Assembly: GCF_036250695.1 (NCBI RefSeq)
Contig: NZ_CP109428.1
Coordinates: forward strand, 434,001 to 498,000
Origin: Streptomyces sp. NBC_01497
GTDB taxonomy: Bacteria > Actinomycetota > Actinomycetes > Streptomycetales > Streptomycetaceae
Direction of reading: 5' to 3'
Length of the DNA: 64,000 nucleotides
Part shown: piece after piece, positions 61,336-64,000 of the stretch
Layout: every line of letters starts with the position of its first letter
Numbering within the stretch: position 1 is the stretch's first letter
Translations under genes and position numbers: made by a program
The notes under the pieces: model-generated
Seen by the model: the letters and a program-made list of their open reading frames with translations, nothing else
Databases searched by the model: none
Told to the model about the DNA's origin: nothing

Positions 61336-61577
61336 ACGGCCTGTTGACGTTGCCTGGCAAGCCACTTGCCGATGTTCATTCCGCACACGGTGACGCCGGG
61401 CAGGACGTCGGCCCCTTCTCCGGCGGCGACCAGCTCGTGCAGGGCGGCGTAGTGTCGCTGCCACTCCGCCGGCCAGGCCGGGTTCCGGTGCTCGTCCACG
61501 GCCTCCAGTGCGGTCTTCCACTCGGCCTGGTCGTCCAGCGCGATCGAGCGGCGCAGATTGGACACCCATTGCTCCAC
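61332..61577 (-). pseudogene. Helicase-associated (HA) domain fragment
   Basis: WVSNLRRSIALDDQAEWKTA, PAWPAEWQRHYAALHELVAA, ADVLPGVTVCGMNIGKWLAR, QRQQAV. The WxxxWQRxYAxL and GxxxGxWLxxQR motifs are those of HA domains found at the C-terminus of Streptomyces plasmid and subtelomeric helicases. The helicase part is missing. Confidence 0.7.
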
Positions 61578-61598
61578 GGGTCGATCCGGTGTCGTCGC

Positions 61599-61847
61599 TT
61601 ATGGCGAGACCCGGACGGCTTTCACGGTGGGCGGTTGCTGGTAGCGGCTGGTGTGGATGATACGGACTTCTGCCTGGTTGCTGATCTCTGCCTGGACGAT
61701 GCCGCTCTCGTCGGTGTAGATGGGGTTGCCACCGGGGCCTGTGCGATCCGTGCGGTGGACGAGCACTGTTTCGTCTTCGCCGCCCGGTTCCTGGAAGACC
61801 AACTCGTATCGGACTACGTGGCCGGCCCCTCGTTCTTTGTCTGGCAT
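61599..61847 (-). CDS. DUF6296 family protein
   Basis: 82 residues from MPDKERGAGHVVRYELVFQE. VLVHRTDRTGPGGNPIYTDE and SGIVQAEISNQAEVRIIHTS follow the short beta-rich pattern of DUF6296. The start at 61847 was chosen over 61910 because the conserved part begins there. Role unknown. Confidence 0.75.
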   Translation of the reverse strand: MPDKERGAGHVVRYELVFQEPGGEDETVLVHRTDRTGPGGNPIYTDESGIVQAEISNQAEVRIIHTSRYQQPPTVKAVRVSP

Positions 61848-61922
61848 GCATGTCACCGCCCGCGGAGTGAGGTCCTGTCGGTAGTCGCAGCGCGCCGCCG
61901 GCAACGGCATCGGCGGGGCTTT

Positions 61923-62150
61923 TCAGGTTCTGGGCCATTCGTGCGGTCGGCTGCCCTGCCATTCAATCCAGGCGGGGTCGTCGATCGCTGCTTCGGGGTC
62001 GTCGATGCCGGCTTTTTCCAGGAAGACGGCCAGGTCCACGTCGGAGTGGGCAACGCCGACGATCTCGTCGTGTCCGCCGGAGCGCCGCACAGAGACGTGC
62101 CGGCCGCCGGTTGCAGTCGGTCGATGTACGACGATTGGAGCGCTCTCCAC
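61923..62150 (-). CDS. Small unknown acidic protein
   Basis: 75 residues: HVSVRRSGGHDEIVGVAHSD, VDLAVFLEKAGIDDPEAAID, DPAWIEWQGSRPHEWPRT. A family of small Streptomyces proteins with FLxxAGLDxxxxxLDDPxxIEWxG is recalled, without known function. It lies upstream of the DUF6296 gene on the same strand, so the two may be co-transcribed. Confidence 0.6.
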   Translation of the reverse strand: MESAPIVVHRPTATGGRHVSVRRSGGHDEIVGVAHSDVDLAVFLEKAGIDDPEAAIDDPAWIEWQGSRPHEWPRT

Positions 62151-62358
62151 CTTCCCATCGTGCCATTGCGGGCACCATCAGGCATGTCACGGGCTCTCCA
62201 CGCTTCGGCGCACGCCAACGCGTCACGGATGGCCCACCGCCCAGCCGGCGCTGCAGCCCGAACGTCCTTCAGCTTGTCCTACCTCCCAAGCGTGGGTCTG
62301 AGGCGGTCATTCGTAAGAGGACGTTCCGGTGAAAAAAAGGGATAGTTCATGGGTTGTA
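62151..62358. other. Spacer before an IS5 element
   Basis: Nothing recognised. The run GTGAAAAAAAGGGATAG near 62328 may lie close to the left end of the IS5, but I could not define matching inverted repeats. Confidence 0.3.
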
Positions 62359-63192
62359 TCAGGTTATAGGTGTTTCGCCGGTTGCTCGTTTCTCGAGGTT
62401 CGAGATCATCGCGAGGCGGATCATGCTCTCGGAGTGCGCAGGTTTGGTCTCGTAGTCGCGGGCCAGGCGGCGGTGCATCATGATCCATCCGAAACTCCGC
62501 TCGACGACCCAGCGCCTGGGGATCACCGAGAAGCCTTTGACCTGCTCGTTCCGTGGGACGACGTCGACGTCGATGCCGAGGGTGGCGCCGTGCTCGATGG
62601 CCTTGGTCTTGTAGCCGGTGTCGACCCATGCCTTGGTGATCGTGGGGTGGTCTGTGGCGAGTTGGGTGAAGAGTTGCTTGCCGGCCTCGTTGTCGGAGAC
62701 GCTGGCGGCGGTCACGATGACCAGCAGTAACAGGCCGAGCGTGTCAACGACGATGCTGCGTTTCCGGCCCACGATCTTCTTGCCGGCGTCCGTGCCCTGG
62801 GTGTCGGTGGGGACGCTGGTCGCGGTCTTGACGCTCTGCGCGTCGATCACGCACGCGGTGGGTTCCGCGGTGTGTCCTGCCTGTTCACGGACCATCCGGT
62901 GCAGGTGAACGCCGAGCTTCTCGATGGTGCCGTCGGCGGTCCAGGCGCTGAAGTAGCCGAACACGGTGGTGTGCGGCGGGAAGTCGTGCGGCAGGTAGCG
63001 CCAGGGGACGCCGGTCCGGTTGAGGTAGAGGATCGCGTTCATGACTTCTCGCAGATCAGTTAGCTTGCCGCCGAGGTGGAGCGAAGTCTTCTGGCGCTCG
63101 GCCCGCCAGGCCGTCAAGGTCGGTTCCATCAACGCCCAGCGGGCATCGGAGAGATCACTCAGGTACGGCCGGCGTGGCTGCGAAGAAGTCAT
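62359..63192 (-). CDS. IS5-family transposase
   Basis: 277 residues from MTSSQPRRPYLSDLSDARWA. Blocks: NAILYLNRTGVPWRYLPHDF, ACVIDAQSVKTATSVPTDTQ (Asp), VGRKRSIVVDTLGLLLLVIV, ITKAWVDTGYKTKAIEHGAT (Asp), RRWVVERSFGWIMMHRRLAR (Glu). Complete and in one frame, so possibly active. Confidence 0.93.
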   Translation of the reverse strand: MTSSQPRRPYLSDLSDARWALMEPTLTAWRAERQKTSLHLGGKLTDLREVMNAILYLNRTGVPWRYLPHDFPPHTTVFGYFSAWTADGTIEKLGVHLHRMVREQAGHTAEPTACVIDAQSVKTATSVPTDTQGTDAGKKIVGRKRSIVVDTLGLLLLVIVTAASVSDNEAGKQLFTQLATDHPTITKAWVDTGYKTKAIEHGATLGIDVDVVPRNEQVKGFSVIPRRWVVERSFGWIMMHRRLARDYETKPAHSESMIRLAMISNLEKRATGETPIT

Positions 63193-63515
63193 AGGGATAC
63201 TCAGGCATGGGGTTCCGGACCGGGCATATCGCTCGATCGAGCGAGGCAAAAGCCACTTTCAGAAGGTTCTTCGAACCGGACAGGAGCTATCGGATGAAAC
63301 AGGGCTTAAACGCGCGGTCACGTCCACTGAAGCTGCAGACGCAAATCACCTGTTCTGCCTGGATGCGGCCAAACCCGGCACGACACAACCACCTCAAACC
63401 GTCACGTAAATACCACGAACGTCCTCTGATGACCCAATAGCAGAAAGGTGCTGCTGACCTGCAAGGATGCGAGTGTCTAGGCCGTATCCGTTGCGAGAGT
63501 CAGGGCACCTTTCCG
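63193..63515. other. Gap between IS5 and IS1380
   Basis: About 320 bp. A plus-strand frame reads GLNARSRPLKLQTQITCSAW, which I cannot place. It may hold the left end of the IS1380 element. Confidence 0.3.
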
Positions 63516-64000
63516 GTGGGCGAGCGTACAGGGTGGGATCGTCGGCTGCGTGTACGGGCCGACGGCAAAGGGCTGGTCGGGCATGCCGGAGCGGTACTGC
63601 TGCGTCGGTGCGCCGACCGGATGGGGTTGACCAGGGCCCTGGCTGATGTGCTGCCGGTGGGCGTCGGGCACGTCTGGCGCGATCGGGGGATCGTGGTGGT
63701 CCAGCTCGCGGTGGCCATCGTGCTCGGCGCGACGAACCTGATCGAGGCCGAGCAACTCGGCCTGCACCAGGGAGGACTGTTCGGCCCGGCCGCTTCGGAC
63801 TCCACCGTCCGCCGCGCCCTGCTCGATCTGGACAACGCCGCACTCACGCTGATCGCGAAAGCCCGGCGGAAGGTCCGCCGTCACGTGTGGTCGCTCATCA
63901 CCGCGGCCTCGAAGAAGGAGAAGGCCGCAGCCACGTTCAAGGGCACGTTCGGGTTCCACCCCCTGGCGGCCTGGTGCGCGAATACCGCCGAGTGCCTGGC
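63516..64000 (+). CDS. IS1380-family transposase, cut by the window edge
   Basis: Open from the GTG at 63516 to the end of the window (161 codons): RLRVRADGKGLVGHAGAVLL, ADRMGLTRALADVLPVG, VVVQLAVAIVLGATNLIEAE, SDSTVRRALLDLDNAALTLI. The early V.ADG.GLVSHAG block and the DAxLxLGG-type N-terminal layout match IS1380 transposases. Without the C-terminus its integrity is unknown. Confidence 0.85.
   Translation, partial: MGERTGWDRRLRVRADGKGLVGHAGAVLLRRCADRMGLTRALADVLPVGVGHVWRDRGIVVVQLAVAIVLGATNLIEAEQLGLHQGGLFGPAASDSTVRRALLDLDNAALTLIAKARRKVRRHVWSLITAASKKEKAAATFKGTFGFHPLAAWCANTAECL

Noticed and set aside
1..64000. tRNA or rRNA genes
   Set aside because: No cloverleaf with a GTTCRANYC T-loop or rRNA-like sequence was noticed on either strand; a covariance-model scan would settle it.
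1..64000. Biosynthetic gene cluster or antiphage island
   Set aside because: No synthase, adenylation, restriction, BREX, CBASS or Cas genes were recognised; the lone methyltransferase and hydrolase do not form a cluster.

Overview
The window reads as part of a Streptomyces linear replicon: a chromosome arm close to the telomere, or a large linear plasmid. The evidence is high GC with strongly GC-biased third positions, an intact telomere-maintenance pair tap-tpg (49633-52503), a decayed second tpg-like gene (47271-47715), many actinobacterial small-protein families (DUF5753, DUF6879, DUF6292, DUF3846, DUF7178, DUF6192, RacP, DUF6296) and an unusually dense load of insertion sequences and gene remnants.

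Layout. 0-22.6 kb is mostly a transposon graveyard: a zinc-less MsrB; IS110, IS630 and IS5 remnants; an intact ISL3 element with a cargo gene (4418-6828, 8-bp target duplication); a large zinc-finger-like unknown protein (8755-10365); a MITE and an IS5 remnant; a DUF4331 protein; then a train of IS701, IS5 and a decayed IS5 copy. It ends with an Imm21 remnant, two compact toxin-antitoxin modules (18155-18780; 19265-19938), and an IS3 split by an IS30. 22.9-36.2 kb is cargo: a SAM methyltransferase, a secreted peptidoglycan-binding protein beside two membrane-anchored HTH proteins, an endonuclease/exonuclease/phosphatase gene with a stop codon, a WhiJ-like three-gene operon, a promoter-like 12-bp repeat array, a pentameric ligand-gated ion channel homologue (32172-33212), a lipoprotein and a DUF6292-type protein. 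36.5-45.5 kb holds DUF3846/DUF7178 plasmid-type genes, a dying IS3, a repeat protein with a proline-rich tail, a frameshifted ISL3, a 5'-truncated CocE/S15-type hydrolase abutting a transporter fragment, and an IS5. 45.5-55.6 kb is the replicon-biology block: RacP, decayed DUF6192, tpg pseudogene, coiled-coil protein, tap-tpg, a pentapeptide-repeat membrane protein and a small GntR regulator preceded by five 10-bp repeats. 55.7-64 kb holds remnants, a zinc-type MsrB and MsrA, a MITE joined to a transposase fragment, nested IS3 copies, an IS481 tail, a helicase-associated-domain fragment, DUF6296, an IS5 and the start of an IS1380.

How the genes work together. Tap and Tpg recruit and prime replication at linear ends. 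The Msr enzymes repair oxidised methionine. The three peptidoglycan-linked genes look like an envelope-sensing set. The two TA modules may stabilise the arm. Much of the rest is mobile DNA that inserted, nested and decayed, as frameshifts, stop codons and truncations show. Family names rest on motif recognition by eye; no database search was run.
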